A stretch of DNA of 64,000 nt, from the NCBI GenBank assembly GCA_947462335.1, contig OX381715.1:45940012-46004011 (forward strand). Reading direction: 5' to 3'. The stretch's first letter is position 1. Every line of letters begins with the position of its first letter. This document shows positions 24,090 to 36,895 of the stretch, one piece after another. The notes under the pieces were generated by a model. That model saw nothing but the letters and a program-made list of their open reading frames with translations. It did not search any database and was not told the origin of the DNA. The position numbers were made by a program, and so were the translations under genes. The stretch comes from Harmothoe impar (taxonomy: Eukaryota; Annelida; Polychaeta; Phyllodocida; Polynoidae).

Positions 24090-24245
24090 TATCGCTGTGT
24101 CGTTTTTTTTAGCAGAAGGACCGTGTCATTGTGTCGATTTTTAGATATATAAGAAGATTTTTATCCTCAACTTTCCTGAGTCTGTCGATTTTTAAAAGGG
24201 CTTAAAACGGCTGTGTTGCCGTATTGCCCATGTTGAATTTTACCC
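24090..24245 (+). repeat. Fragment of the end of the 8225-10820 element
   Basis: Contains TCGCTGTGTCG, TTTTAGCAGAAGG, CCGTGTC, TGTGTCGATTTTTA and GTCGATTTTTAAAAGGGC in the same order as the element's terminal repeat, with an unrelated insertion in the middle. Confidence 0.55.
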
Positions 24246-24559
24246 ATGTAGAGGCGCATACTTAATAAAATACTTCAGATAGATATAGAAATACTCAGTA
24301 TTATATTGAGATGGGAATTAATCAATTTATCCCCCAGGCTACTTATTGTATGCTAGAGCTACACCAAGCTACTGATACTAGACACGATTAAGGCTTGCAT
24401 ATGCCAGGTGGGTCTTCTAAGTGACAACTTTTGAGTGACAGCTCCCAAAGTCTTCAACTTGACTATGCTGTGTCTGGTCTGAAGAGTCCATACTTTTTTA
24501 GTGTATTTCCCCACAGACTTCCTTAGTATACAACTTACACCGTTAGGCCAAAGAAAAAA

Positions 24560-24807
24560 AGGTTTGTTTCAGGTAACATGGGCAGAAAGTCTAGGGTCGG
24601 TAGGTCGGATTTTTTTTACAGCCCCCTACGATACCTTTAGATTGAACAATAAAGGGTAAAATGGGAATATTTTTTCCAAAAATTCTTCCCAAACCTAATA
24701 TTGGCCCAAAAAGGGGTAAAAATATAAGAATTTCTTCATAATTGCATTCTAAAAAAGCAGGTCGGCCCCGTTTTGATAGGGTCGGTCTGGTGACCTGAAA
24801 CAAACCT
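24560..24807. mobile_element. 248-bp MITE, TIR AGGTTTGTTTCAGGT
   Basis: AGGTTTGTTTCAGGT and ACCTGAAACAAACCT are perfect inverted ends next to A-rich or T-rich flanks. Inside, GTCGG and CCGAC words pair. A diverged copy is at 39777-40012. Confidence 0.75.
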
Positions 24808-24993
24808 CTTTTTTGTCCTTTTATATCTTTGCTACCATCTACAATCACACTCAACCAATAATAGATAATTGTTTACAGGTCAATAATAAATACAGTCTGT
24901 AAGAGACAAAAAAATCATCAACTAACAAGTCACATGCATGTATGTTTTTTGGTTAGGAATTTGTGTTGCATCTAAAATAAAACTTCAAAGATT

Positions 24994-25879
24994 GAGCGTG
25001 TGAGTGGCCTCACAGATGACTCAGGGTAAGCTGGAGCTGGAGCTGGAGCTTATCATGTACTAGATATAGTACTCCCTTATAATCATTCATTGGTCAATTC
25101 TGGCATCAGAAATGAATTCCTTGTTAAAAAGTACCCTCAAGTAATGTGCCATACATGTATGTTATTCCATTTCAGGCCAGCAGGTGGGTGTGAGTGACCA
25201 GGTGGGTGTGGGAGAGCAGGTGGGTGTGGGTGTGCAGGTGGGTGTGGGCGACAGTTGCGGGCATGTACCGCCTTTTGTCCCTATCAAAAAGCGAGTCCAT
25301 CAGACGATAAACGGCGGAGATATGGATGGTACAATTTTGTCTGCACACATTGACATCTCACGCAGTACGAGAAGTACCAGTGGTGCCACTCTTTGACCTG
25401 TGGCATGTGCTAGCCTCGCTTCCACCTCTCCTGTAGCCTCAAAACCACAAGAGCGGTGTCCAAGGTAAAACTGAAAAGCTAATTTGAATAAGGTAGATGT
25501 TTTTTTCTATTATCCTGAGGGCATTTTTAAATGAAAAGAGAGAAATACCAGCCAGATTAGGCTAAAACATCATTTCTCTCTTTCTGTTAACATTGGGTTC
25601 AATCTAGAGTTCATTTAGAGGATAGCAATTTAACAGTAGTTAAGAGTTTAGACAAAAGAGAGAAATTTGTACCCAAAGATTGCAGCTCAATATCATATGG
25701 GAAAAAAGAGATTTTTAATTTCTTTTCGAAGGAAACATTTATGGCCCGATCTTGCCCATCCATCCCTTTGGTCATTTGATGTCTATCTATTACACAGGGC
25801 CTATGATAGACATTCTCCTATGTAACAAAAAAGTCTTAAAACATGGTCCAGTCGTCATATATTACTCAGTTACCCTAAG
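24994..25879 (+). mobile_element. ~0.88-kb dispersed element with ACTCAGGGTAA ends, copy A
   Basis: Starts TGAGTGGCCTCACAGATGAC followed by TCAGGGTAA and ends ACTCAGTTACCCT, i.e. inverted TCAGGGTAA ends. It contains an AGGTGGGTGTG tandem, an AAAAGCGAGTC block, two AAGAGAGAAAT boxes and ATTCTCCTATGT(A/C)ACAAAA. Copy B (45586-46450) and copy C (48121-49363) keep this order. No transposase frame is present. Confidence 0.65.
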
Positions 25880-26917
25880 TGAACTATTTTAGAGCTAACT
25901 TTGGGCATATTTCAGTAAGTGGACAGATCAGTAATACTGGTCTGATATAAGTAGGACTTAGCCTCACTCTCAGAGCGGAAATAGCACCTTTCTACCTCCA
26001 AATAAAGGAGTGTCATCCTTTGGAGGTGTGCAGAGGGTCATTTGCTAGAGGTGACAAGTGGGGGAGTGTAAAGGCAGACTAGAGTGCGGGAATGTGGAGT
26101 GAGGCGTGTCCCGCCTCCAGTGTTGTATGTGTGTATAGAAGCTATTGGATACAGTTTGAATAAATAGCATAATCCATGGGATCATGACCATGTACAAGGT
26201 TAGCCAGCTATATCTATTTCACCAAGTTAACATTTGAGACAGACAGGGATGTACACTGAAAAAGTAAACCCGTATGTAGACTCTTCTAAGTGACAAGGAA
26301 GCTAGTCTTCTAGCTGGAGTTGTCAGATAGAAGACCCACTTAGCCTGTGACAGCCTAAAACCTGACGTATTCCAGCTCTAGACTTCAGGGCTGATTAAGG
26401 ACTTCCCCTATAAGTGGCATCAGTATATCATGCATTATGTATAAAGTGAGGGAATAAATTGCTTAATTTCTATGTTGATATTAATTGTGATTATCGAAAT
26501 ACACATCCATATTGTGATCAATGTTTTGATATAATTAAGAAAAAGAATATGTGTAGGGTATAGACACCTCTTCTGTTTTTAGGCCTACGGTACAATAGCT
26601 GCAAGAAAATTCCCATTGGTATGACACAAACATATGTATAAAGACACACTAAAGGGTAGAAATACTCTCAATATAGACTTGGAGATATGGCATGGATTCC
26701 CCTAACATACCTATCTCTATGTTTGTATGACTTAGGCATTACAAACCTTAGAAGTAGAGAGAGCCATGGACACTAATTAACCCTAAGCTCAGAACCTAGT
26801 GTGTTGTGTTTGTGTTTAAATATTTTATTTGGCTATCGACATACAGATATTGGTTTCCTCCGTCGTGGCCAAAGGCAATGAGCCAGGCTTTTACATAAGA
26901 TACATGCAGTATAGTCC
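25880..26917. other. Unassigned AT-rich stretch
   Basis: No tandem array, recognisable coding segment or inverted-repeat element was found. Confidence 0.35.
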
Positions 26918-27345
26918 AAGTGTGTGTGTGTGTGACTTTCAGTTTCAGTAGCATTTTGTCTAGTTCACCCCATGGGTGAGGATGTTCTCAGAGATTTCCT
27001 GTTGAAACTCCTTGGAGTCAGTTAGATGTTGGATTGCCGGGTCGCAGAGATCCCACAGTTTCAAGCCTCTGATCAAAGGGCTTCTATCGTAGATGTCCCA
27101 TTTTGGTCTTCTTGATTTTGGCATTCCCTCTCAGGTGTCTTGTAGGTGCCACTATGGTCTCTGGATTCTTGGAGATCTTGTGCATGTAGGTGGCTAGTTG
27201 TCTATTCCTATATGGATTTTCAGCTTCTCAATGTTAAATTCCTTGTGAAGTTCATCTACATTTGCGTCCCTTGGGTTCCTGATTTGTGCACACACCCTTA
27301 GTGCATCATTCTGGCCCAACCTGAGCTCCACCTGCAGTGCAGACT
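26918..27345 (-). pseudogene. Decayed non-LTR retrotransposon ORF2 tail
   Basis: Read on the minus strand from about 27340 downward, a frame gives VELRLGQNDALRVCAQIRNP, then VDELHKEFNIEKLKIHI. This is the layout of the segment after the reverse-transcriptase domain of many LINEs (alternating basic residues, 'L..QN.ALR', then a helix ending in 'NI..L'). It then needs a frame change (LATYMHKISKNPETIVAP) and meets stops. A (CA)n tract at the 3' side (26918-26934) could be the tail. The family cannot be named and there is no catalytic core in the window. Confidence 0.4.
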
Positions 27346-27371
27346 AGTAGAGGTCATGGTGCACAAGTTAA

Positions 27372-27596
27372 CCCTTTAAGAACTGCATACTGCTTTAATG
27401 TGCTATGCTACTCTATGTCAATTATGATTCATGAATTCAGCCTTGGCTAGTATACTTGCCTGACTGTTGATACATTTCCATAGCGTCGGCATCATGTATG
27501 AACGTAGGGTGGCGAAGAGACTCGCCAGGACTTCATTCATGCATCATATTGATATCGTAAAATGCACATTTAGGGCAGTGTGCAGCCATTAAAGGT
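27372..27596. mobile_element. piggyBac-like MITE, 225 bp
   Basis: TTAA flanks both ends (27368-27371, 27597-27600). The left end CCCTTTAAGAACTGCATACTG matches the minus-strand right end ACCTTTAATGGCTGCACACTG with a few changes. A TTAA target and CCC-starting ends are typical of piggyBac. Relatives are at 28276-28513, 50203-50566 and 57922-58542. Confidence 0.65.
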
Positions 27597-28275
27597 TTAA
27601 CCATGCTAGGGTTGTGAATTTGACAACCCTATACTTGTCAGTTTGAGTGGACACCACTTGGGCTAACATTGTCAGTCGGATGAGCATAGTGTTGTTTTGT
27701 GGAATGGTAGCCTGGTAAGTCCTCAGATAGCCAACCTTTAACTCGTTAATTTTATGACAGTCTCTGAGAATACCCGAAAGTCTTCTTATAAGACGACTGT
27801 TTGATAATGCTTTTATTATGTAAGTATATCATGCTGCCTGGCCACCAATCAGTGGACAGGGCCAGCACTGTTAAACTGCCATCTACATGTGCTCATTAGC
27901 ATCGTTATTCTGAAGGCGGCTTTGGGATGTTCCTGTGACCATGACTCAGATAATGCCCATTGAAAAGGAAATACACAGATAAAGGGCAGAGACGCAGAAT
28001 CGTTTGTCTTAACCAATATTCAGGGACAAGAGAGGATGCAAGAAACCAAATGGCCATTTGAGCAGAAACTTGGTACAAGAGGCAATTGCTTTATATTTAC
28101 TACGCTGTTGGCGTATTAATGGCTTTGGCCAACACTATACAATGTACATTACAAGTTCTTGTCTGCTACATGTTTAAGAATGTCATCTTTTCTCCAGATC
28201 AAACCATCTTCAGACTGAGTGCGTGATGAGTGGGTGGAGGGGAAGGCTCTCTTAGTCTGCTGCCATGAGGATTAA

Positions 28276-28513
28276 CCATTTATGGATGACATAGTGCTTT
28301 TATGGCATTTGACCGTCTTTTCTTTTCAAGATACCTGGGTGCAGCCCTGGCGAGGGCCACGTTCATGAGTCATGCGGACTCTAGGGAGTGTATACAACCC
28401 GAAGAGATGGATGAATGCAGCACTAGTGAGTTAGATAGCAGGACTGCACTCACGCATCATGACTATAAGGGGCTTAATGCATTAGACTTGCTGCATTGTG
28501 CGGCCCTAGAGGG
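28276..28513. mobile_element. piggyBac-like MITE, diverged copy
   Basis: TTAA precedes the left end. The left end CCATTTATGGATGACATAGTG and the right end ...TGTGCGGCCCTAGAGGG follow the same plan as 27372-27596, and an internal GAATGCAGCACTAGTGAGTT resembles the middle of the 57922 copy. More decayed than its neighbour. Confidence 0.5.
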
Positions 28514-30728
28514 TTGGTGGTGGCTGGCAGGCAGCTGGTAGCCTGGCAGCGTCCCAGGGGTGACGGGGGTGATGCCTGCCCTCCAGGGTCTGGGGTCCTC
28601 CAGGTGAGAGATCACCATGGAAACAGGAAACTGCAAGTGGCAAGGGTCAGCAAGGGTCAGATACCTTGCCCTATGTACAGTCATAAATGAACAGTGTTTT
28701 TAAACGGTGTCCCCCACAGTTTAATATGCACGTAATAGGAGCCTGTCCGGAAAGCCATATGTCTCTGCATCCTAAACATATCGGCTTATCTGGAGTTTGA
28801 TTGTTTGTATCGTTCAATGTTCAGTTGGTATATCTGAGCGAATCAGTTCAGAATGCGACAGTGCAGAGCTCTTACGATTAGCTCGTTTAGGTGACAGATT
28901 TGATAGAAATTGATTGTGCTGCTTATCCACTACACCAATATGTTTTAATCTACAGGACCGCAGTAAACGCACGTGTTCCGCGTGCCATTCTGGTGCAAAA
29001 GGGCACTTGTAAACACCACTGTCACCTTCAACTTTTGCTGGGTTTAGGCACTCCCTCCGAATTCCTTGGAACCAACAAACTGGAACCAGAACTGGAACCA
29101 AGTGGAGGAAAACGCCGCCACAAGGACACCTGGTGGCGAAATTACGAACTAAAGGGCACACATCTTGGTCTCCAGCTCAGCATACCTTAGGGAAATCCAA
29201 ATTATGGTAATATTACAGCATGTGGCTATCAATCAATGTTACAACAACATTAAATACACTCTCCTCTTTGTGTCCGTGTCTGATACATTCTAGAGGAATG
29301 CCTTTGCATGAGAAAGGAGAATTCACCCAGTTCAGTTGACATTGTGTTTTTTCTGAGATCAGTAATTATCTTTGAGCAGTTGATACACATTGTTGTGTTG
29401 ATGTCCATTGAACCTGTAATAACTAATAAACATAATGGATCATAATACATGATATATCCTTTAGAGAACACTGGAGACTCTGTTCTCGTAGGTAAACAAA
29501 AGGTTTTCAACAACTACTAAACAACATATTTCACAAGTGCAATCAGTATTGTTCCTATTTGACCACTTCCGCTAGTACTCATTAGATGGCACCTCCAAGA
29601 CAGTTTTCCACTGCAGCTGGGCTGACATCCATGGTTTGACAGGTTAGTTCATAATTCTGTCACTAAGTGGCAACTACACGGTGTCCCCCCCCCCCCTTAC
29701 TGGAACCAGAATGTATGATGGGAGGACTACCATCATACATTATGGTTCCTGTTCACTGGTTCCAACCTACCAGCAGGGATTGCCCAAACCCAGCAAAATC
29801 CAAGTTCACGGTAGATCTAATTATAGTTAATAGTGCCTTCCTGTGGAAGGATGTGAGGACGACCGTATGTAGTATGTTGCTTGGAGTTCACTGTGCCTGT
29901 AGAGAACAACACTACCAAGTACTGCCAATTGCAGTGTCTGGTATTGAGTCTTGAGTACTTTAATCTTAAAGACAAATTAAATGTATACAGAGAAAGGATA
30001 AAAAAGAAAAGGCTTTGGGAGTCATGATGACTCTGTTACCAGGTAATGGTGTGTCTTGACACTCGTAAGGAGAATGGAGTCCTTCCGCTGGCATATAGTG
30101 AGGTGATATTAATAATTTCTTTGTATATATCTTTTTTTAATGAGAACTCGCAGCTCTCGTTTTTTAACCAGTAACACGTGCGAAACGTGGTATACATGTG
30201 TTAACTCATGAATGCAAAAGAAACATATGGCACCAATGTGAATGATATGCTACCAGCATATACTAATTTTTCATGTACAATTTTTTTAATGAAATTGTGA
30301 CATCAGTGACACAAACAACCACATGTTTATGATGGACAGCAGGTTCAATGTGTATATCTACACAGGGTGGGGTCGTGTTACTCCTTTCTCTGTGTATACT
30401 CAGACAGGGTGAAGTGGTGTTCTTACTTTCTGAATACCTACTACTAAATTTGTTATTAACTTTGGGAAGACGGCCAAAAGATTAGCAATAAAACGTCTCA
30501 ATTGAGAATTAATATTGGACAGAGAACCATGTTAGCATGTCATTACTGCGGACTAACTTACAAATGAAGCCTCTGCCTCACCCATTAAGCACGCAACAGC
30601 AATAAACCTATGGTCTGTATTTATCAGGCCTGTCACAAACAAAAATGGCAGGCCTACTTTTTACTTGTGTAGTTATCCAAAATCCAGACTGCATCTCTTG
30701 AGGTAGATTTAAGCCTGGATTACCTAGA
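28514..30728. other. Unassigned stretch with a loose inverted repeat
   Basis: TTTTGCTGGGTTTAGGCACT followed by TTGGAACCAACAAACTGGAACC (29030-29095) recurs inverted at about 29747-29812, so the 0.8 kb between may be a decayed inverted-repeat element. No gene is supported; the 99- and 115-codon frames at 28.8-29.2 kb oppose each other and lack domains. Confidence 0.35.
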
Positions 30729-30874
30729 AAGGCCCTCCCATTAAGCAAAAAGCGTTATACAACATTTCATAACGGTATATAACGTTTCTCTTAGGCTCCT
30801 TACTATGGCATAACGTTATATACAGTTTTAAAACGTTATTTTGACGTAAAGTAACGTTTTTGTGTTAGCTGGGC
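30729..30874. mobile_element. Short AACGTTAT foldback MITE
   Basis: Left AAGGCCCTCCCATTAAGC..AAAAAGCGTTATA pairs with the minus-strand right end AAGGCCCAGCTAACAC..AAAAACGTTAC. The interior is a series of AACGTTATA words. The right end matches the GCCCAGCTAACA end type of the 2.1-kb element at 2770-4867. Confidence 0.6.
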
Positions 30875-31998
30875 CTTGAAAATATACCCATCTAGACATA
30901 GAATTCCACAGTTTTCCTGGAACAATATGCCCCCAGAATTTCACAAAGCACACCAATGTAATGGTCATTTTCTTAATATCCTAGCACAATGTGCCCTCAT
31001 ATCATCAGTATCAGTAGATTTTGCTTGAGGATTATGTCCCCTACCCTCTTAGAATATATCATTCTAAAGATAGAAATCGATATCTTCCTGGAACAGTCGG
31101 TCTCCAAAACCTGACGGAAAGAGAAATCAGACTACATCAATCTAACAGTAGATTTTCAGAATTTTTCACCAAACCCCTAAGATGTACCAATCTCCACAAA
31201 ACACACCAATCTGAAGGTAGAATTTCTAAATTGCATGGCATCAGCAAGTTGCTCATTGACGCTGTGTTGGTGCATCATGATAGCAAATTTAATTGGCAAT
31301 ATGCCATTAAATGGTTGCCACTTCCTGTTGTGAGCAGCTCAATTTTGCTTGTGGAACCAGATACATGTACTGGCCAATCCCACTGATGTATGAAATGTGC
31401 ACAGATCACACTTCCTGCTTGGCTGCTCGCACTACACACCAGGGGATCCCTGTCAAGACGGTGTGAAGATGCTCTGTACACCCCTGCATGTGGAATCTTT
31501 CTGCATGACTGCTAGGCCCCGGATCTAGGCCCATCCCTGTAACAACAACGAGGGGAAAAATACACCAGACAGGAACATCTACAACACAATGTATGACATG
31601 AGTAGGATATTACCCTCACAACCCGATCCCCCCATTTAATATGACCTGGTTGGCCAAGTGCCATTTTGTCGTTAATATGTGTGGCTTCAAAATATGGGCT
31701 ACAACAGGCATGTAATTTGTTATATCACCCCCCCCCCTCAAAAAAAGAAAGAGCATACAAAATGACAGAAATTCCGCCTTTTTGGTATGCTTTAAAGTTC
31801 TCCTGGATTTCACATTCCCTTCTGAAATACCTTGCTCGATAGGTTCTTTAGGTGTGCTCCAGTATATATACCACTACATTGCCACCCCTGTTGAATTATT
31901 GCGTAGTAACTAAAAAGGGTTTACCCCAATTTCACAAAGCAGTTTTAGGTCCATGCTTCACCATTTCCACACCTATCATATATATTTGAACAGGGTCT
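30875..31998. other. Unassigned stretch
   Basis: A 121-codon plus frame (31021-31386) has no known domain and no supporting splice sites. C-rich text near 31720 resembles part of the element at 32002-33433. No gene supported. Confidence 0.35.
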
Positions 31999-32001
31999 TT
32001 A

Positions 32002-33433
32002 GGGGCCATTCACATATTACGTAACACAATTTTGGCCACTTTTTGACCCCCCCCTCCCCCCCCCTTGTAACACACTGTAACAAAATGCCAGACCCCCCTC
32101 CATAATTACGTAACACAGGCCTGTACCCCCCCCCCCAGGCGCTGATTCAGAAGGGGGCAGACCCGGGGTATGCCCCCCCCCCTATTTTCTGGTATGTTTT
32201 AATGTAACATTTTTCAATACCCCCAGTACATTGCCTACGTCACCCCACCTTCCACAATTCCTGGATCCGCCCCTGCCCCCCCACACACATTTTATAAGTG
32301 GTATTTGCGGCCCTATGTCTGACAGCAGGCCTAAGTGTATTACTTTGTTCTGTTTGTTCTTTCTCAACCTTTAACTTTCTGTTATTTTAATGAAAATGTG
32401 GCATGCTCATGTTCCAGCAAATGCACTTGCATAACCAGTGGGTTGAATCAAGCTAGGATGATACAACACAACATAGACACTAATGCTAGCCCTTGAGTCA
32501 AATGTCCCATACATAGTTTTGGGTTCAGGCCTTTCAATTTCTCAGTACTTACATTGCCGTGGGGCTGGGTCAGCGATAGCTATTTACTACTTCTGAGTGC
32601 AGGACTGTGAAACCATGGAATTTCTACAGATCTGCAGAATTTCTCTGTTTTTGTGTTCCACAGGACCATTCCTGGGATTCATCCAGATCAATGGAAAAAA
32701 CATTAAGTGTTTATAACTTAATATATTGGGGGATGTATACTCTTTTTCTCACACCAACAATACATGCAAAAATGGCACCCTTTAAAAAATATCTTTTAAA
32801 GATATGAAAAATTCAGACTTCTTCCATTTTTCTTATTCCTGCGGTTGTGGGTCTGGTGGCCGATCATCTTGAGCAAATTTGGTTTTACAATACTAAAGCA
32901 GTCAAATAGACCGCAGGTTCAGGTTATAGATTTTCCTCAAAGTCAAGGTATGGGTTACCTATACACAGAAATTTATGGTAACTAGATGTCATTTTCCCAT
33001 GCCCTTTTGTTTACAGATACTTTTCACTGAAACCAGGTGAACCTGGTTTGTTGTCCCCCCCCCCTCTCCCAACACCATAATGCCCCCTTAGTGCAAAAAA
33101 GTTGTAATCCAGTGATCTATGATTACTTGTTTATTATTATCCTTATTAGGGGAGACCTGTGGTTCTACCTCCTCTACCCCATCCAGTGTTCCAAATGTAT
33201 ATGTAATTTTATAGGGATGAGGTGAGAGAAACATAATGTTGCTGAGACCTGGTTGTTAGATGGTGCTGCATTTTCCCAAATTTAATAGACTTCTTTCCTC
33301 TATATTTTTTTGAAAAGTGTTATGTAACACTTGGCTAGACCCCCCCCCCCTCCCCCCTGTAACAGTTTGTAACAAACTTCAAGACTCCCCCTCCCCCCCC
33401 CCCTATGCTGTTACGTAATATTTGAATGGCCCC
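32002..33433. mobile_element. PIF/Harbinger-like element, 1.4 kb, TTA-flanked
   Basis: Ends GGGGCCATTCACATATTACG and the minus-strand GGGGCCATTCAAATATTACG are inverted and continue into TAACA. TTA is duplicated (31999-32001, 33434-33436). C runs and TGTAACANNNTGTAACA words sit just inside both ends. No transposase is seen; a piece near 32133-32290 with another C-run motif may be a nested insertion. Confidence 0.8.
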
Positions 33434-33436
33434 TTA

Positions 33437-34849
33437 TATATGACTTAAATCAATTCAAATTTTCTGTGGAGAACTAAGTCCATCACATAGATGTGATCAT
33501 GAGTTAATTCTTGAATACCTGGTACATGTAGTTCGTTCTCAAGATATCCAATATGAACCACTAGTTGTTTGAATAGTGAAACTTCGATATCGGGGGTGAA
33601 TATCTTGGCTAACTACAGTACTTTGTGTCAGTCACATGGTTCCGCCGTTCTCCGCTAGGTGGCGATAGAGCTGCATTCCCAAACAAAGATCATATCCTGA
33701 TATGATTCAATGCAGTTATGTAATAGTAGGGACCACAAGGCACTGCAGGTGGCAGGTCGAGTGTATATATTGAGGTCATCAGAAATCAACTGCTGCTGTA
33801 TGGATATACGGGGGCTCTTTTTACACTTAATGTAAAAGACATAATATAATTCTGAAATAGCAGAAAGCCTTAGAATACTCTCAACTAGCCCCCATCATAA
33901 AAGGTAATATTTATTTTGAATATTCCCTCTCTAAACAGGGTCTTTCCACATAAAAAGCCATCTTTCATATAGAAATAATTAGATGGCGGTCATGGGAATT
34001 CCACAGTGATACAGATTCAAAAGTCTGCTACAGACCTGCAATCTGATTTAAGCCCATTAGATGAGCCCAAAATAAAAATTGATTTTACAAGAAAAAATAC
34101 TTGGGCTAACCCCCTCCCTAAATACCATGACAATCAACTTACCTTCCACCCTATCCAAAATAGTAGGTGAATTGCCACTTCATCCACCTCACCCATCAGT
34201 GCCTTACCCTGCCCTTGGGCTGTGTTAATGGTGAGTACCACTCTGAGACCAAAGGCTATCAGTCAGGCCTCATTGCCTTTTGGTCTGACCAACAGTCAAC
34301 ATGGTACAATGAGAGACAGGAATGGATTTATCAAGCATTGATATTGCTTATTCTTAATACATGAAAGGTGCACTCGATTAGATTTGAATTGTGAATCATA
34401 TATAAAGGTGTAGCTGATACATTGGTAGCATAAATACTGCCCCATGAAGATATATTGGTCACAAAGAGCAGCTAGCAGATTTGGTCTGATCTTTGGGGAA
34501 ATGATTTGTTATTTTTTCTTGGGTAAATACTACTGCAATTTCTTATTATATCTCACAATAACCAAACTAACATTTCTGCGCTACATATTCACAGCTTTCT
34601 GAGCAAATTTGAAAAATAATTGTATTCCTTTTATTTCAAATTCGCTTGTGGTCCCTAGTAATAGACAGTGTAGCTTATTCTATGACCACTGGGATGTACT
34701 GTTAACCTACAGAGGACGACCACTTGATAGTAAGGACTATTGCATGCAGTAATGTATGGTATTCATGGGGCTTATGTTGGTTCTAGAAGTAGCTACCAGG
34801 TGGGGTGAGAGTGTGGATGCGGCGGCGGCTCTCGCTAAGACAAGCATGT
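33437..34849. other. Unassigned stretch
   Basis: No recognisable gene. A minus-strand open run ending at a good donor (GGAAG|gtaagttg near 34140) reads AQGQGKALMGEVDEVAIHLL but overlaps a GACCAAAGGC foldback, so it is not called. A CTCF-like CCGCTAGGTGGCG lies at 33652-33664. Confidence 0.35.
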
Positions 34850-35094
34850 AAAAGTCTTTGACCGGGTGACATCTTTGGGAGCCATCTTTTACTGGCCCAT
34901 GTTTAACCGGGTGCCATCTTTGACTGGCTGGATAGAAAACGGTGTATTTAGGGCAGATGAAGATATAAGAAGGCTAATGGATGGTATAACATTTTAGATT
35001 AGTAATAAGTAGCCCATTTATATATCAATCTGCACTAACTAAACCAGTTTCTATCAAGCCGGTCAAAGATAGCACCCGGTCAAGGATGAGACAG
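34850..35094. mobile_element. Foldback MITE of the 11050-11318 family
   Basis: CTTTGACCGGGTGACATCTT, GACTGGCTGGATAGAAAACGG and GGGCAGATGAAGATATAA on the left mirror TTTCTATCAAGCCGGTCAAAGA and ACCCGGTCAAGGATGAGACA on the right. Some units are duplicated on the left arm. Confidence 0.65.
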
Positions 35095-35449
35095 CAGAGG
35101 AGGTAAGAAGCGACCTGACAAGGTGTGGAGAAAAAGGGAGCTATAGCGTCTAGGCCACATGAACCTAATCAGAATAGGTCATGCATAATGCATTCATACT
35201 GCAACAGTACTACATATGGCAATTATTGTATTGGTAGTCACACTATTTAGGAACTCGTCCATCTTCCTGGTATAATTTTGCAGATGTGTAAGCTTATACG
35301 AATGCAGAAATCTCACATGACATTTGGTCTTCTGAAAGCCTGAGGTTAGCTAACTTTGAACATATCCTACACACTTATTAGTGGAGATATATCCAATATA
35401 TTGCTGGAAATGAATAGGCAGATGTATGATGTCCAGTGTGCGCAAATAC

Positions 35450-36159
35450 GGGATAGCTCTCCTAGGTGCACGGACAAACGTTTAGAGCATTATCTTAATC
35501 TTAAATCTTAATCAAATGTCTTAAAGTCGGACAGGGCTGTTTTGTTTATACTATGTATACCGTACAGTTGCCATAAAACGCCTCCTTCTGTCCCACTATG
35601 TATCCAGTACATATCATTAAGATCTGAATGTGTAGCTCCTTCCACCTAATGTCACATACCCAAACTATGCTATACCTGAGGTTTGCCTTTATAGTATAGC
35701 GATAATTCGGGGTTCTCTGTGTGGGCGGCCATGTTAGGTCTGTGCTCGCATTCTATCGTGAGATTTAAGCAGTGACCACACACTCACACACCATAGCTTC
35801 CCGGGAACAGGCTACATTACGAGAGCAGAACCAAGGTCTCACGAAATTGCTGGTGTCAGTGCCCACACAGAGGTTGCGGGAACAAGTTAACACACGTAAC
35901 ATTCCTATATACCCTACACCCAGATGAGACAACATACATCTGAAAGAAAAGAAAAAGAAAAAAATGGGAGTTGGGGGCAGACCCCCCATTACATACTAAT
36001 AACTAGCCTATCCCACAGTGGACTTATTGCTATATGAGGAAAGGTGGCACCCTCTCTTTTAAAATCGAGGTACTAAAGTTAAGACAAGTAAGATCATCTT
36101 AATAATACAATTAAGATAACACTCTAAACGCTTGTCCGTGGACCTGGGAGAGCTATCCC
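35450..36159. mobile_element. ~710-bp element with 50-bp inverted ends
   Basis: GGGATAGCTCTCCTAGGTGC, then ACGGACAAACGTTTAGAGCA, on the left pairs with the minus-strand right end GGGATAGCTCTCCCAGGTCC, then ACGGACAAGCGTTTAGAG, followed by TTATCTTAAT in both. No flank duplication was identified. The interior carries no recognisable gene. Confidence 0.65.
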
Positions 36160-36774
36160 TGGCGTGCCCAATACGCAATTCAATATACAGTCCAATACGC
36201 AGAATACATTCAACTACACACATGAAGTATCTATGGGCCTTGCCCCATTGGACTTGTATGCAAAGTTATTCCGTCTGACTATCACAAGGGGTCGGTAGTG
36301 TGCTGCTGAAGGCTTCATTTGGTTGCCTGCGCCTTGTCACACATAGCACATGCAGAGAACCAGTTCTCCCTCCAGCTGTCAGGGCGCTTACTACCTCCTC
36401 TGAGACCAGTGGCTGTCATCCCGCATGTATGGCTACTGCACAAGCTGCAGCATGACAGCAGTGGTTAACTACCATCCCATATTATCATTTTAGTTTGAAT
36501 CAATTTTATTCATCTTCATGATATACGATAATGTTGCTGTTGTGAGTACAGTTAATTAATTGAACACGATCTGGAATTAGTTGGTGATGTGTATATTCAT
36601 GGTGATATAATCACATAAACAGGGTGCCTGTGAGCTTTTGGAAGATAGCCAAGATACTTAGATATACTACCGGGTACTTCTTGTTAGGAAGCTTATATTT
36701 TCAGACTTTGATATATCAATACCGAAAAGTTTGGGAATGACGTGAAATAATGACGTGATAGTTTTTGTATGATC
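36160..36774. other. Unassigned stretch beside the LTR element
   Basis: A 43-codon minus-strand open run (about 36320-36450) reads GLRGGSKRPDSWRENWFSAC near its end and follows a possible acceptor, but it is short and unrecognised. Nothing else seen. Confidence 0.3.
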
Positions 36775-36895
36775 TGATGTATAACATAACACAGAGCATG
36801 TTGGATGTAGGTGGTTAAAGAGGCTTACTGATAAGTGGCAGCACTGTATGGTAACTCTCTAGTTCTCATACTTAACACTAGGTGTAGTGTTACCA
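36775..36895 (-). repeat. 3' LTR (121 bp)
   Basis: On the minus strand it starts TGGTAACACTACACC directly after the purine-rich AAAAAGGGAGATG and ends GTTATACATCA, giving TG...CA termini. It aligns over its whole length with 39402-39520. Confidence 0.85.

Noticed and set aside
28496..28690. Possible plus-strand exon ending CTCCAG|gtgaga near 28603
   Set aside because: Short, without recognised protein similarity, and adjacent to a decayed MITE with competing frames on both strands.
34140..34250. 40-codon minus-strand open run with a strong gtaagt donor
   Set aside because: Overlaps a local foldback and shows no known family; splice evidence is one-sided.
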